From Desulfosporosinus metallidurans (GTDB lineage Bacteria > Bacillota > Desulfitobacteriia > Desulfitobacteriales > Desulfitobacteriaceae), in the NCBI RefSeq assembly GCF_001936615.1, contig NZ_MLBF01000014.1, forward strand, positions 38,738-102,737: a stretch of DNA of 64,000 nucleotides, read 5' to 3'. Position 1 is the first letter of the stretch; every line of letters begins with the position of its first letter. Below, one piece after another: positions 8,240-16,275 of this stretch. The position numbers and the translations under genes were made by a program. The notes under the pieces were generated by a model. The model was not told the DNA's origin and did not search any database. It was given only the letters and a program-made list of their open reading frames with translations.

Positions 8240-9304
8240 CTATAGTGGTAAATCCTTAGACTTCGGAAAATTCGCTTTGGAAACTCCTGCCTTAGTCTCG
8301 CCCAATGCCAAAAACCTTCCATATGGGAAAACTTGAACCAGCTTATAAAAAACCAAAGGCCCCAGGAGCCCAACGACAAAGAAACGCAGCGGCGTGATCG
8401 CGATGAACTGACGAGCCATATAGCCGGATGCTAGATGCAAATACATGATCACCATGGCGGCCCTACCTAAGTGAATAAGCGCATCATTGAGAAAGGGAAA
8501 CTTGGCCAGAATCATGCTTAGTTTACTTAAAAGCAAGGTAAGCACCAGCGGAACGATTAGATTAGTCCCAAAATAATAATATTGGCGATGTTTCATATCC
8601 AGCCCATAATCCAGGATTTGATGAGAATAGAGATAGATGAACCCTAAGAAGAGCACTAAGGATAACCCAAAAACTATCTTACGGCGGTTTGGTATTTCCA
8701 AGAGTTTCGCTTGCCTGATCACATGACCTAGAGCATAAAAAACTAGGGCATATAGGCCAACATCCGCATTCCAAGGAACAAACACCCCCGTCCAATAACG
8801 AGATTCCCAGTAGGCTAAGAAAAAACACCCTGTCACGAAGAGCGCTTTGTAAAGTGATGAGGAAACTTTTCGACATAAGTAATCATAGGCGATTTGCGTC
8901 ACAAACAAGCAAGTGGTAAACCAAAACGTCGCATAGACGCCTTCCAAAAGACTTCCGCCTAATAAGAAGGGTTTCCAATTGCCACTCAAAAATTGTCCCA
9001 CAGATTGCCCTCTCCATAGAGTGACACTAACCATCATGAGCGTTAAAAGCAATAAATAGAAGAAGTAAGGGACAAGCAAATGCGTTGCTTTGCGCTGAAC
9101 ATAAGCTAACCATGTTTGATGCGGTTTGAAACGGTAGAGATACCCACTCACCAAGAAAAAGAGTGGCATATGAAACCAAAACATATAGAACGAGTTGTGA
9201 CTTCCGGAATGTCCCCAAACGACCGTCAAAATTCCGAGGCCTTTTAAGATATCCACCCATTTAACACGCTCGACTTCAGAGCCCATGACGGTTCCCACGA
9301 TCAT
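8240..9304 (-). CDS. Acyltransferase 3 family membrane protein
   Basis: A second, distinct acyltransferase-3 protein of about 354 residues. The opening WVDILKGLGILTVVWGHSG and FWFHMPLFFLVSGYLYRFKP (conserved H in each) resemble the Fuc4NAc/oligosaccharide acyltransferase branch. About ten membrane segments follow. GGGAGG is only two bases from the ATG at 9304, so the GTG at 9298, eight bases from it, may be the true start. The gap to the downstream acyltransferase gene is short, suggesting one transcript. Likely acetylates an exported glycan; no substrate can be read from the sequence. Confidence 0.85.
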   Translation of the reverse strand: MIVGTVMGSEVERVKWVDILKGLGILTVVWGHSGSHNSFYMFWFHMPLFFLVSGYLYRFKPHQTWLAYVQRKATHLLVPYFFYLLLLTLMMVSVTLWRGQSVGQFLSGNWKPFLLGGSLLEGVYATFWFTTCLFVTQIAYDYLCRKVSSSLYKALFVTGCFFLAYWESRYWTGVFVPWNADVGLYALVFYALGHVIRQAKLLEIPNRRKIVFGLSLVLFLGFIYLYSHQILDYGLDMKHRQYYYFGTNLIVPLVLTLLLSKLSMILAKFPFLNDALIHLGRAAMVIMYLHLASGYMARQFIAITPLRFFVVGLLGPLVFYKLVQVFPYGRFLALGETKAGVSKANFPKSKDLPL

Positions 9305-9400
9305 TTCCTCCCTTTTTTAGTCACATCTCAGATATTTGCCCTATAAGAATCATTTCATTGTTCATTCGTCTAGTCTATCATACACTCTAGCCATTTGCAT

Positions 9401-9438
9401 AAAAAAGGACTGCTTAGCTAAATGCTAGGCAGCCCTTA
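9401..9438 (-). terminator. Rho-independent terminator
   Basis: On the minus strand AAGGGCTGCCTAGC pairs imperfectly with GCTAAGCAGTCCTT across an ATTTA loop and is followed by TTTTTT. It lies just past the exported-protein gene at 9458-10129 and separates it from the acyltransferase genes. Confidence 0.75.
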
Positions 9439-9457
9439 ATGACCAAACGTCTCTATA

Positions 9458-10129
9458 CTATTGGATGGGACTCTCCCCTGTGATCATCCAGCGTGAATTT
9501 AATTTCAAGAGATTGACACGAGCGTGTACAGTCTGCTCATGCTCTTCCCCGACTGTAGCGGCATCTGCTAAGTTATAATCCCTGGCTGTGTAGTGATAAT
9601 CTGCACGTAGTGTGGCTGTATTTTCATTGGCACTTTCCACGTCGACCCTGTCAAAGGTTATTTGACTAACATCGAGCCCTATGCCTTGAACCAAATATTC
9701 CTCCGCTCGTCGTGCATGTTTCTCGAACAAGTCTCCGGTATACGCTTTGGCTAATTTGAGTCGGAAATTCTCCATATCCGTTGATTTCCAAGCTCCGAAA
9801 AAGATTCCAATATCTTGCTTATAGTCTGTAATAACTTGTTGTTTTAGTTGACTTAACGCTGCCGTATCCTTGTTGCTTCCGTTTTGCCCCAGGGATAGGA
9901 CATCCTTTTCTGGCCCTACGGGATTTGACGTTGATAGACTATCCGGAACTGTGTTTAAAATTGAAGGGGTTTGCATTCCGGAAACCGTTTGTACCTTGTC
10001 TTGACCACGTAGTTTAGAGATAAAAGACGCTGGGGAACTCGAATTCGTAAGCAACGACATGCCGAGGGTTCCAACTAATACACCGAGAGCTAACGCCAGA
10101 GCACCTACAAAATAATTCATTTTACGCAT
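9458..10129 (-). CDS. Exported or membrane-anchored protein of unknown function
   Basis: About 223 residues. After MRKMN comes one strong hydrophobic segment (YFVGALALALGVLVGTLGMSLL), an uncleaved anchor or signal peptide. A polar, Ser/Asn-rich spacer runs to about residue 80. The C-terminal 140 residues form a compact domain (KQDIGIFFGAWKSTDMENFRLKL, then TLRADYHYTARDYN) that I do not recognise. The ATG at 10129 is chosen over the upstream TTG; AAGGAG lies 12 bases before it. It is followed by its own terminator and is probably monocistronic. It is organised like the next upstream gene (anchor, spacer, small domain). No function is assigned. Confidence 0.7.
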   Translation of the reverse strand: MRKMNYFVGALALALGVLVGTLGMSLLTNSSSPASFISKLRGQDKVQTVSGMQTPSILNTVPDSLSTSNPVGPEKDVLSLGQNGSNKDTAALSQLKQQVITDYKQDIGIFFGAWKSTDMENFRLKLAKAYTGDLFEKHARRAEEYLVQGIGLDVSQITFDRVDVESANENTATLRADYHYTARDYNLADAATVGEEHEQTVHARVNLLKLNSRWMITGESPIQ

Positions 10130-10619
10130 AAAGACCAAAATCTCCTTTAAATGGATTTTATTACTAGTTTGGCCAGTGCAAGAAGATTCTAGACATGCGA
10201 TTTTTTTATCATCTGATCCACTTTCAGGCTGTTAAAGAAAGAGCAAGGCCTGTCCCTTTAAGGCAGGCCTTGCTCTTTTCTATTCAGTTTTGTGGACTTA
10301 AAATGCAACAACTAATCTCAGTTTTCAACCTCGTAAAACAAGGTCACAGTCTACTGATTTAGTTGTCTATTCAATTATTTATTAACTATAGTTATACTTT
10401 TCTCAATCATTCCTTTTCATTTATCAAATTTATATATCAATTCTAAGTTTCACTGCTCTTTTCCGAGCGTTTCATTGGTCCAATGTCTCTAATTATCTAT
10501 AAGTACAAAAGCCCTTTGCACCTAGAAAATAATTCAACGGATCTGTTAGCGTAAACATTACTCTAGTTAAGCTCCATTTCATTCCTATGTTCAATTGCAC
10601 TATCTGTTGCCCTGAATTA
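10130..10619. other. Intergenic region with one strong hairpin
   Basis: No credible gene was seen in this 490-base gap. It holds a strong hairpin near its left end (10241-10279) and AT-rich DNA from 10283 to 10619. A short minus-strand frame over 10493-10690 overlaps the end of the next gene and has no ribosome binding site. Confidence 0.6.
10241..10279 (-). terminator. Bidirectional terminator-like hairpin
   Basis: AGCAAGGCCTG and CAGGCCTTGCT form a perfect 11-bp stem with T-rich flanks on both strands. It lies about 340 bases after the stop of the exported-protein gene at 10620-11375 and before the promoter region of the gene at 9458. Confidence 0.7.
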
Positions 10620-11375
10620 TTACCGTTTGGTTGCAAAGGGCGTTGCTCCGTAGACTTTAGAATTAACATCATTGCGTAAGATGTGCGCATCTAGGTCGTG
10701 GATTCCTTGGTGGAACTGTTCGATTCGCGTTTTATCTTTGGAGTCAAACGCGTCAATTCCACTGTTGAGAAGCACATCTATATAACCGGTAAAGGTTACT
10801 GCTTTGGAAACATTGGCTTCATTTTTAAACTGCTTGTCCAAGAGAGTTTTATGGAACACAATATACTTTTTAATGTCTTGTTCGTTCAACTGCGGACCCG
10901 CTGCTGGCCCATAGAGATAACCGTCTACATATTGATGGATGTTCCAGGCTGAACCAAAGACTAATGTCTTAGCATCATTGCTCAGAGCAGCCTCGCCGAA
11001 GAACATGGCGACAGACGGTGCTAGGTCAATTAGTTTGGTGTCCGGCTCCCTATATTTACTTTTGGAAACCGTTTCTCCTTGGGGGGGTGTGTTAATGGTA
11101 GTGGGTGCTGTAGCTGTTGGCTGAGCCGCTCCAGATGTACCTGTACCTGGTGGTGCCGTACCATTTGGTGCAGTGTCAATTGCGCCGTTGTTCTTTGGGG
11201 CCCCAATCGAATCAACGGCAGGGGTTTGAATGACTACTTCTTTGTCCGTGATGGAACTTTGTTGCCTAAAAACCTTCCAGGCACTGGGGCCATATACCCC
11301 TGCGGCAACAACAGCACCAGCTAGAACTAACGTTCCTGCTAAAGTTACTATCCTCTTTTTGTCCATTGGTCTCAT
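10620..11375 (-). CDS. Exported or membrane-anchored protein with Pro/Thr/Gly-rich linker, unknown function
   Basis: A 251-residue protein. After MRPMDKKR a hydrophobic segment (IVTLAGTLVLAGAVVAAGVYG, about residues 9-29) anchors or exports it. Residues 55-100 are a low-complexity linker rich in Pro, Thr, Gly and Ala. The remaining 150 residues form a globular domain (IDLAPSVAMFFGEAALSNDAK) that I cannot assign. The ATG at 11375 has AGGAGGG about ten bases upstream. It lies between galU and another single-anchor protein near polysaccharide genes, so an extracytoplasmic role is likely, but nothing more specific can be supported. Confidence 0.7.
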   Translation of the reverse strand: MRPMDKKRIVTLAGTLVLAGAVVAAGVYGPSAWKVFRQQSSITDKEVVIQTPAVDSIGAPKNNGAIDTAPNGTAPPGTGTSGAAQPTATAPTTINTPPQGETVSKSKYREPDTKLIDLAPSVAMFFGEAALSNDAKTLVFGSAWNIHQYVDGYLYGPAAGPQLNEQDIKKYIVFHKTLLDKQFKNEANVSKAVTFTGYIDVLLNSGIDAFDSKDKTRIEQFHQGIHDLDAHILRNDVNSKVYGATPFATKR

Positions 11376-11567
11376 TGCTCTCTTCCCTCCTTAAATCATT
11401 TTTTCATGATGCTACGTTAAAATTTTACCAATTATTAGGAGAAAAGTGTGTCGCTTTTGCTGTAAAGCTTGGCCTATTTTCCGTCCTCAATTTCTGGTAA
11501 AATCCAAGATATTACTTAGGGTACATAAATTTCGCGAAGATTAAGCAGCATATCCAAAATATATAGT

Positions 11568-11599
11568 AAAAACCTCACCTTGTTGTAGGGTGAGGTTTT
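11568..11599 (-). terminator. Rho-independent terminator of galU
   Basis: On the minus strand AAAACCTCACC and GGTGAGGTTTT form a perfect stem with loop CTACAACA, followed by a T run. It starts a few bases after the galU stop codon. Confidence 0.9.
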
Positions 11600-11602
11600 G
11601 AT

Positions 11603-12490
11603 CTAGCCGTCAATATCTGCTTTCCGAACGACTTCTCTCAAATAGTTCATTAGATCTTCCGAAATGTCGCCTCGACGCAAGGCGTAATCGATGGTCGCTT
11701 CCACAAAGCCTAGCTTGTCGCCAACGTCATACCGCCGTCCTTCGAATTCATAAGCTAGGATTTCCTGATAACGACCGAGTTCCTTGATCCCATCTGTGAG
11801 CTGGATCTCCCCACCCTTCCCTGGTGGAAGAACACCCAAGATATCAAAAATCTCGGGATTTAAGATATACCGTCCCATGATCGCTAAACGAGTGTTAGGC
11901 GCATCCTCTGAGCGAGGCTTTTCCACCATATTCTTGGCACGATAAAGCCGATCTACATACCTCTCTCCATCCACGATCCCGTATTTGGACGTATCCTCGA
12001 GCGGCACTTCCTGAACCCCTACCATACTTGCTCCATAGCGTTCGTATTGATTCATCATTTGACGGAGAGCAGGAACTTCAGAATAGATGACATCATCCCC
12101 CAAGAGGACTGCGAATGGTTCATTTCCGATGAATTTCCGAGCGCTATAGATTGCGTGTCCCAAGCCTAACGCTTCTTTTTGTCGAACGTAATAGATATCC
12201 GCCATTCGTGCGACATCCTGAACCAAATCCAGAAGCTCATCTTTCGCATTTTTCTCCAGAAAGGCCTCTAGTTCCATCGAGCGGTCAAAATGGTCTTCGA
12301 TAGCTCGCTTATTACGCCCCGTGACAATAATGATGTCTTCGATTCCTGACCGAATGGCCTCTTCAACTATGTACTGGATGGTTGGTTTATCCACAATAGG
12401 CAGCATCTCTTTTGGTTGAGCCTTGGTGGCTGGCAAAAAACGGGTTCCCAGTCCAGCTGCCGGTATCACTGCTTTGCGAATTTTCCGCAT
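11603..12490 (-). CDS. galU: UTP-glucose-1-phosphate uridylyltransferase
   Basis: A 295-residue nucleotidyltransferase making UDP-glucose from UTP and glucose 1-phosphate. The nucleotide-binding signature [21 protein letters not shown] is at residues 9-29 (the lysine of PKEM is conserved), followed by [24 protein letters not shown] and the C-terminal [20 protein letters not shown]. The ATG at 12490 follows AAAGGAGAG. It has its own terminator. UDP-glucose feeds envelope glycan synthesis, which fits the polysaccharide genes nearby. Family assignment is secure. Confidence 0.96.
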   Translation of the reverse strand: MRKIRKAVIPAAGLGTRFLPATKAQPKEMLPIVDKPTIQYIVEEAIRSGIEDIIIVTGRNKRAIEDHFDRSMELEAFLEKNAKDELLDLVQDVARMADIYYVRQKEALGLGHAIYSARKFIGNEPFAVLLGDDVIYSEVPALRQMMNQYERYGASMVGVQEVPLEDTSKYGIVDGERYVDRLYRAKNMVEKPRSEDAPNTRLAIMGRYILNPEIFDILGVLPPGKGGEIQLTDGIKELGRYQEILAYEFEGRRYDVGDKLGFVEATIDYALRRGDISEDLMNYLREVVRKADIDG

Positions 12491-12645
12491 TTCTTCCGCT
12501 CTCCTTTATCTCAAAAATTCACAGGTCTTTTTATGTATATAGAAAAACAACCTGACTAATTCCCTATTTTACAAACAGAAAATCATTTCGACGAATGAGG
12601 GACAATTACCTTCTTTTTTCCAAAACATTCCTGTTCGAATGATGT

Positions 12646-13089
12646 ATGCTCAAACTTTGTCTAACCATACTAAAATCTATGAAAACATTAAAACGCTTTT
12701 TGATTTACGGAATTATTGGTCTTGTCCTCGAGGTCATCTATACAGGTTTGGCCTCCCTGCTTAAAGGAGATTTCAGCATGCAAGGGATGACCTTCTTGGT
12801 GATGTTGCCTATTTATGGATTATCTGTGTTTCTTGAACCCTTGCACAACTACTTGCGGTCTCACCCTTGGTGGATACGCGGACTCATCTATTTAGCCACG
12901 ATCTGGGCGATTGAATTTTCCAGCGGGATTATTCTTGCCTTGATTCTTGGAAACTGTCCTTGGCACTACAGTGATCCCTTAAACGTTAATGGGTATATCA
13001 CCCTCCGCATGGCCCCCGAATGGTTCCTTGCAGGCCTAGGATTTGAATTCATCCATGATTTCTTAGATACGCTGCCCTTGAAAATCTGA
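12646..13089 (+). CDS. Putative membrane protein of the ABC_trans_CmpB (PF06541-like) family
   Basis: About 147 residues, or 136 if translation starts at the ATG at 12679. Four hydrophobic segments are visible. The conserved stretch WAIEFSSGIILALILGNCPWHYSDPLN followed by GYITLRM resembles small clostridial proteins labelled putative ABC-transporter type IV. No nucleotide-binding or transporter partner is adjacent, so the transporter label should not be trusted as function. The start is uncertain because neither ATG has a clear Shine-Dalgarno site. It is the only plus-strand gene between galU and clpP, transcribed towards the structured repeat at 13.1 kb. Confidence 0.7.
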   Translation: MLKLCLTILKSMKTLKRFLIYGIIGLVLEVIYTGLASLLKGDFSMQGMTFLVMLPIYGLSVFLEPLHNYLRSHPWWIRGLIYLATIWAIEFSSGIILALILGNCPWHYSDPLNVNGYITLRMAPEWFLAGLGFEFIHDFLDTLPLKI

Positions 13090-13095
13090 CCCTAT

Positions 13096-13231
13096 AAAGA
13101 AAACTTGGCTAACGCCAAGCCTGCGAAGGCGGTCGCCTTAGTTGCACTGATGCGCTGGCCAAGGATGGCCGAGTGTCCCTGTAGCCATGGATGGCGAGAA
13201 GGGACCCACCTGAAATTTATACTTTCTGATT
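13096..13231. repeat. Modular structured repeat with core module
   Basis: Begins AAAGAAAACTTGGC, with hairpins CTTGGCTAACGCCAAG and GGCGGTCGCC. It then contains GCTGGCCAAGGATGGCCGAG and GCCATGGATGGCGAG, which are the reverse complement of the centre of the elements at 2.2 and 22.3 kb. It ends ATACTTTCTGATTG. The copy at 39.48 kb has the same flanks but lacks the core. It is non-coding and lies between a plus-strand gene and the clpP terminator. Confidence 0.8.
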
Positions 13232-13236
13232 GATAT

Positions 13237-13275
13237 GACAAAACGCAAGAGCGCATATTGCCCTTGCGTTTTGTC
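13237..13275 (-). terminator. Rho-independent terminator of clpP
   Basis: GACAAAACGCAAG and CTTGCGTTTTGTC form a perfect 13-bp stem; on the minus strand the stem ends in TTTTGTC followed by AT-rich DNA. It sits 18 bases after the clpP stop and serves that gene. Confidence 0.85.
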
Positions 13276-13292
13276 ATTTAACTCTCATTTGC

Positions 13293-13910
13293 TTACTTCT
13301 TACTTTCCGCGGTAGGTTCAACCTTTTCTAAAACCTGGTCGACGAGACCGTATTCTTTGGCTTCATCAGCGGTCATGTAATAATCGCGCTCGGTGTCTTT
13401 TTCAATTCTTTCTAGTGGTTGCCCGGTTCTCTCTGAAAGGATTTTGTTCATCTTTGACCTAGTACGGAGCAACTGTTTAGCATGAATTTCAATTTCTGTT
13501 GCTTGCCCGGAGAGCCCGTGCCCACCGATCAATGGCTGGTGAATCAAGACTTCGGAGTTGGGAAGTGCGACCCTTTTTCCTTTTGTACCCGCTGCCAAGA
13601 GGAATGCCCCCATGCTGGCCGCCATTCCGATACAGATCGTACGAACATCTGACCGAATGTACTGCATGGTGTCATAGATGGCCATTCCCGCTGTGATCGA
13701 ACCACCGGGACTGTTAATATATAGATTGATATCCTTTTCAGGATCTTCGGCCTCAAGGAAGAGCATTTGCGCTACGATAAGGTTAGACACATCATCATCA
13801 ATTGCCCCTCCGAGAAAAATGATACGGTCTTTGAGCAGACGAGAGTAAATGTCGTAGGAGCGCTCTCCACGATTCGTTTGTTCTACAACCATTGGGACGA
13901 GATAACCCAT
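13293..13910 (-). CDS. clpP: ATP-dependent Clp protease proteolytic subunit
   Basis: A 205-residue cytosolic serine peptidase that forms tetradecameric chambers capped by ClpX or ClpC unfoldases. The catalytic triad is visible: Ser99 in [12 protein letters not shown], His124 in [10 protein letters not shown] and Asp172 in [27 protein letters not shown] forms the oxyanion region. The propeptide is short, as in clostridial ClpP. GGGGGAA lies upstream of ATG 13910. No clpX or tig is adjacent, so this may be a stand-alone copy. It has a strong terminator downstream. Confidence 0.97.
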   Translation of the reverse strand: MGYLVPMVVEQTNRGERSYDIYSRLLKDRIIFLGGAIDDDVSNLIVAQMLFLEAEDPEKDINLYINSPGGSITAGMAIYDTMQYIRSDVRTICIGMAASMGAFLLAAGTKGKRVALPNSEVLIHQPLIGGHGLSGQATEIEIHAKQLLRTRSKMNKILSERTGQPLERIEKDTERDYYMTADEAKEYGLVDQVLEKVEPTAESKK

Positions 13911-14116
13911 TTATAATTCCCCCTATTCACCTTGATTAATAGTTCTGCATTAACTTAATATATTCTGACCGATTAACTTTATTTTATTACAAAGGTCAGT
14001 TAAGGTCAAATGGTTTATTTGCAAACGTAATAATTTCCGCTTTTAATCTACAATTCTACATATTCTTCTTAACCCTCTAGATTTAATGGAATATACTGGT
14101 ATCATCACCCTGAAAG

Positions 14117-14794
14117 GTGGCTGATTCAGACGTGGATCAAAACAGGACGCAAATCCCCCGCTATTATCCTTATTATGGAGTTCCTCCCTTAAACCCCAGC
14201 ATTATTCGCGGTTATAAGCCATCACTTCCAAATGCACCGAATTGTGTTCCTCCAGCCAAACAGAACGTCCCTTTGAACACAACGATCGATCTAGACTATT
14301 GGAGATCGTTATCTCCTGCGCTCATTGGTGCAGGCGGGGCGATTTTCCTAAGCTTATTCTCAGGGAATGATCGTTTGATAAAACGCTTTGAAGGGCCCCT
14401 GTTTAAACTTACTATCGTAGGATATTCTATCTTTGCTACGATTGCAATTTCTTCTTGCATTTCTGATATCGTGACAGACTCTAAAACTCCCCACGATCAC
14501 TTAGTCTATCCAATCGGGGGAGCCCTTGTCTCGATTATTTTACTTTTTGCCGCCGATTATCTTTTGCTCTACCGATTCTTTCCCGAAAGTTTCAAAGGGG
14601 ATGTGGGGGATGACTTTTGGACTCAACTCTTCTCATTCATATATTTGAGCATTACAAGTATTGCTACTGGGAACTTAGGTGACATTATGCCGGCAAATCT
14701 TACTGCACGTGCCCTTATCGCCACTGAAATAGCCTTTTACCTGTTTACCATGGCTACAGGAATCCAGCTCCTCCTTGCTCAAAGAATTAAGTAG
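14117..14794 (+). CDS. Membrane protein with potassium-channel-like (Ion_trans_2-like) pore region
   Basis: About 225 residues. The N-terminal 60 residues are Pro/Tyr/Asn-rich (YYPYYGVPPLNP). Membrane segments follow at about 66-83, 93-116 and 126-150, then a re-entrant-like stretch FIYLSITSIATGNLGDIMP (about 173-191) and a last helix TEIAFYLFTMATGIQLLLA. Spacing and the tail GDIMPANLTARALIATE match two-TM potassium channel pores, but the filter reads ATGNLGD rather than TVGYGD. The start is probably GTG 14117 or GTG 14132; an AAAGG lies close by. The channel-like assignment is by pattern only. Confidence 0.6.
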   Translation: MADSDVDQNRTQIPRYYPYYGVPPLNPSIIRGYKPSLPNAPNCVPPAKQNVPLNTTIDLDYWRSLSPALIGAGGAIFLSLFSGNDRLIKRFEGPLFKLTIVGYSIFATIAISSCISDIVTDSKTPHDHLVYPIGGALVSIILLFAADYLLLYRFFPESFKGDVGDDFWTQLFSFIYLSITSIATGNLGDIMPANLTARALIATEIAFYLFTMATGIQLLLAQRIK

Positions 14795-14801
14795 ACTTTT
14801 G

Positions 14802-14838
14802 CAAGCTCCCTGTGTTTTGAAATACTAGGGGGCTTCTT
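14802..14838 (+). terminator. Rho-independent terminator
   Basis: AAGCTCCCTGTG and ACTAGGGGGCTT form an imperfect stem followed by CTTGTAATTT, directly after the channel-like gene. Confidence 0.65.
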
Positions 14839-14878
14839 GTAATTTCTAAATTGATTAGCCAACCGAAAACATCTATAG

Positions 14879-14907
14879 AAAAGCCCTTCGATTTTCATCG
14901 AGGGCTC
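14879..14907 (-). terminator. Rho-independent terminator
   Basis: On the minus strand GCCCTCGAT and ATCGAAGGGC pair around a GAAA loop, followed by TTTTC. It lies just past the stop of the 88-residue protein at 14926. Confidence 0.85.
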
Positions 14908-14925
14908 GGAATAAGCCTATGATTT

Positions 14926-15192
14926 TTACTTCAGTTTACGACTAAACTTGCTGAATAATTCTTTTATCCCTCCGCTTTTCTTTGGTGGTGCTTGGACATT
15001 CAGAGTGTTCACAAGATTCCCAGCTCCCCCTTGTTGATTCAGGCCTTGAAAACCCCCTCCTTGAATCATTCCAGGGAAATTCATACCCCGTTTCTGCATA
15101 AAGCGTTCCAGCCCTCGCATGGGAAATTGATTTTGTCCCATGAATTGCTGCATAGTTTGGTTGTTTAAGATGTTAAATCCTCTCAACGGCAT
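14926..15192 (-). CDS. Small Met/Gln/Gly-rich protein, unknown
   Basis: An 88-residue protein with a Gln/Asn/Met/Gly-rich N-terminal half (NNQTMQQFMGQNQFPM, then GMIQGGGFQGLNQQGGAG) and a basic C-terminus (KELFSKFSRKLK). The ATG at 15192 has AAGGGGGTG upstream and the gene has its own terminator, so it is probably real. There is no signal peptide or membrane helix. Its composition resembles small spore-associated proteins, and two YjcZ-like sporulation proteins follow upstream, but this is only an inference. I do not recognise the family. Confidence 0.6.
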   Translation of the reverse strand: MPLRGFNILNNQTMQQFMGQNQFPMRGLERFMQKRGMNFPGMIQGGGFQGLNQQGGAGNLVNTLNVQAPPKKSGGIKELFSKFSRKLK

Positions 15193-15288
15193 ATACCATT
15201 CACCCCCTTGTATCCTATTTTATTCCAATATATTTTGCTTCTCGGCAAACTCAGTATTCTATTTGTCACGACTCTGATACAAAGATAG

Positions 15289-15313
15289 AAAAAAGGGCCC
15301 TGAATGAGCCCTT
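15289..15313 (-). terminator. Rho-independent terminator of the YjcZ-like pair
   Basis: On the minus strand AAGGGC and GCCCTT pair across TCATTCAGG, followed by TTTTTTC. It sits about 25 bases past the stop of the gene at 15336. Confidence 0.75.
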
Positions 15314-15335
15314 ACTTTTCTTCCAACTTCGATTC

Positions 15336-15464
15336 TTAAAAGATAACGCCCAAAGCAATCAAGATTAAAATCGCGATCGCAATAATTCCTACACCTATTC
15401 CTCTACCAACGGGAGCAACAGGAGCAACTACATGACAACATGCACCGCCACCATATCCGTACAT
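15336..15464 (-). CDS. YjcZ-family small sporulation membrane protein
   Basis: A 42-residue protein read as MYGYGGGACCHVVAPVAPVG, then RGIGVGIIAIAILILIALGVIF. The Tyr/Gly/Cys-rich head and a single C-terminal membrane helix ending GVIF are typical of the YjcZ family found in spore-formers. GGAGG is seven bases from the ATG at 15464. It follows the related gene at 15487-15594 by 22 bases, so the two form one operon. A role in the spore or sporangium is known only from the family. Confidence 0.75.
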   Translation of the reverse strand: MYGYGGGACCHVVAPVAPVGRGIGVGIIAIAILILIALGVIF

Positions 15465-15486
15465 AGCAATACCTCCTTCTTTTAAT

Positions 15487-15594
15487 CTAGAATACTATTC
15501 CCATTGCGATAAGAAGCAAAATTATTACAACCACGACTGCAATACCAGCTCCAACACCGCCACCAAAACTAGCTCCGCCGGCTCCAAATGCCAT
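15487..15594 (-). CDS. YjcZ-like small hydrophobic protein
   Basis: A 35-residue protein: MAFGAGGASFGGGVGAG followed by the helix IAVVVVIILLLIAMGIVF. The ATG at 15594 has AAGGGGGG nine bases upstream, so the upstream in-frame codons are leader, not protein. The Gly-rich head and helix ending GIVF are like the neighbour at 15336-15464, which suggests a tandem duplication followed by divergence. Probably a sporulation-associated membrane peptide. Confidence 0.7.
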   Translation of the reverse strand: MAFGAGGASFGGGVGAGIAVVVVIILLLIAMGIVF

Positions 15595-15694
15595 TTTGAA
15601 TCCCCCCTTCATCCTGAACTTACCTGGTCTTATACAGGATACGCACACCGTAATCGTTTTGTTCCAAATTTTACCAACTATGAAGTGCAAATGA

Positions 15695-15726
15695 GTGCAA
15701 GTTCAGGGACGGTTCTTAAACTTGCA
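15695..15726. repeat. REP-like palindrome (GCAAGT type)
   Basis: TGCAAGTT and AACTTGCA arms flank CAGGGACGGTTCTTA. A single copy of the dispersed GGGACGGTTCT element, in the promoter region of the YjcZ-like pair. Confidence 0.8.
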
Positions 15727-15751
15727 TAGATCCGTTGTTTGCTTAAATGAG

Positions 15752-15798
15752 AAAGACCATTATCCCAGCTCAAGGGATAACGGTCTTTGGTTTTTTTT
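15752..15798. terminator. Terminator hairpin after glnB
   Basis: AAAGACCATTATCCC and GGGATAACGGTCTTT pair with one mismatch across AGCTCAA. The plus strand ends in eight T; the minus-strand tail (TCTCATTT) is weaker, although the only adjacent gene ending here is the minus-strand PII gene. Confidence 0.7.
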
Positions 15799-15805
15799 GC
15801 ATGTT

Positions 15806-16144
15806 CTATAATGCTTGTTCTCCAGTGGCACCTGTTCTTATCGTATAGGCATTTTCTATAGCAGATACAAAGATTTTTCCGTCCCCAATTTCCCCAGTTC
15901 TTGCCTCTTTGGCAATGACTTGGATGATTTCTTCCACGTATTTGTCCATCACGACGATTTCAATCTTCACCTTTGGAATAAGGTGTACGGTATATTCCAC
16001 GCCGCGATAAACTTGAGTATGCCCCTTCTGTTTACCACAACCGATCACCTGGGTCACGGTCAAACCGTTAACTCCATGAGTGCCCAACGCATCTTTCACG
16101 TTGTCCAGCTTTCCTGGACGAATGATTGCCTCAATTTTTTTCAT
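15806..16144 (-). CDS. Nitrogen regulatory protein PII (GlnB/GlnK family)
   Basis: A 112-residue trimeric sensor of 2-oxoglutarate and ATP/ADP. It starts MKKIEAIIRPGKLDNVKDAL at ATG 16144 (GGAGGGG upstream; an earlier in-frame ATG lacks a site). The T-loop has QVYRGVEY with Tyr51, the uridylylation position in enteric PII. The C-terminal signature TGEIGDGKIFV is intact. It lies directly after the ammonium transporter gene, the usual glnK-amtB pairing in reverse order, so it probably blocks AmtB when nitrogen is plentiful. GlnB and GlnK cannot be told apart by sequence alone. Confidence 0.95.
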   Translation of the reverse strand: MKKIEAIIRPGKLDNVKDALGTHGVNGLTVTQVIGCGKQKGHTQVYRGVEYTVHLIPKVKIEIVVMDKYVEEIIQVIAKEARTGEIGDGKIFVSAIENAYTIRTGATGEQAL

Positions 16145-16186
16145 ATTAAACCCCTCCAAATACGATTTTGCAAGCCTATGCAAGTT

Positions 16187-16257
16187 TGCAAGTTTGGGGA
16201 CGGTTCTCGACTTGCATTTTCACCGATGCAAGTCTCGAGAACCGTCCCTGACTTGCA
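16187..16257. repeat. Pair of opposed REP-like palindromes
   Basis: Two GCAAGT-type units in opposite orientation: GTTTGGGGACGGTTCTCGAC on the left and its near reverse complement GTCTCGAGAACCGTCCCTGA on the right. They sit between amtB and the PII gene, so the amtB-glnB transcript would contain a large hairpin. Confidence 0.85.
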
Positions 16258-16275
16258 CCCACACGACTTGCGCGT

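Noticed and set aside
10493..10690. Minus-strand 65-codon frame
   Set aside because: It overlaps the end of the exported-protein gene in another frame, lacks a ribosome binding site and resembles no family.
9458..11375. The two exported proteins as paralogues
   Set aside because: They share an anchor-linker-domain layout and a similar length, but I could not see a convincing alignment of the C-terminal domains.
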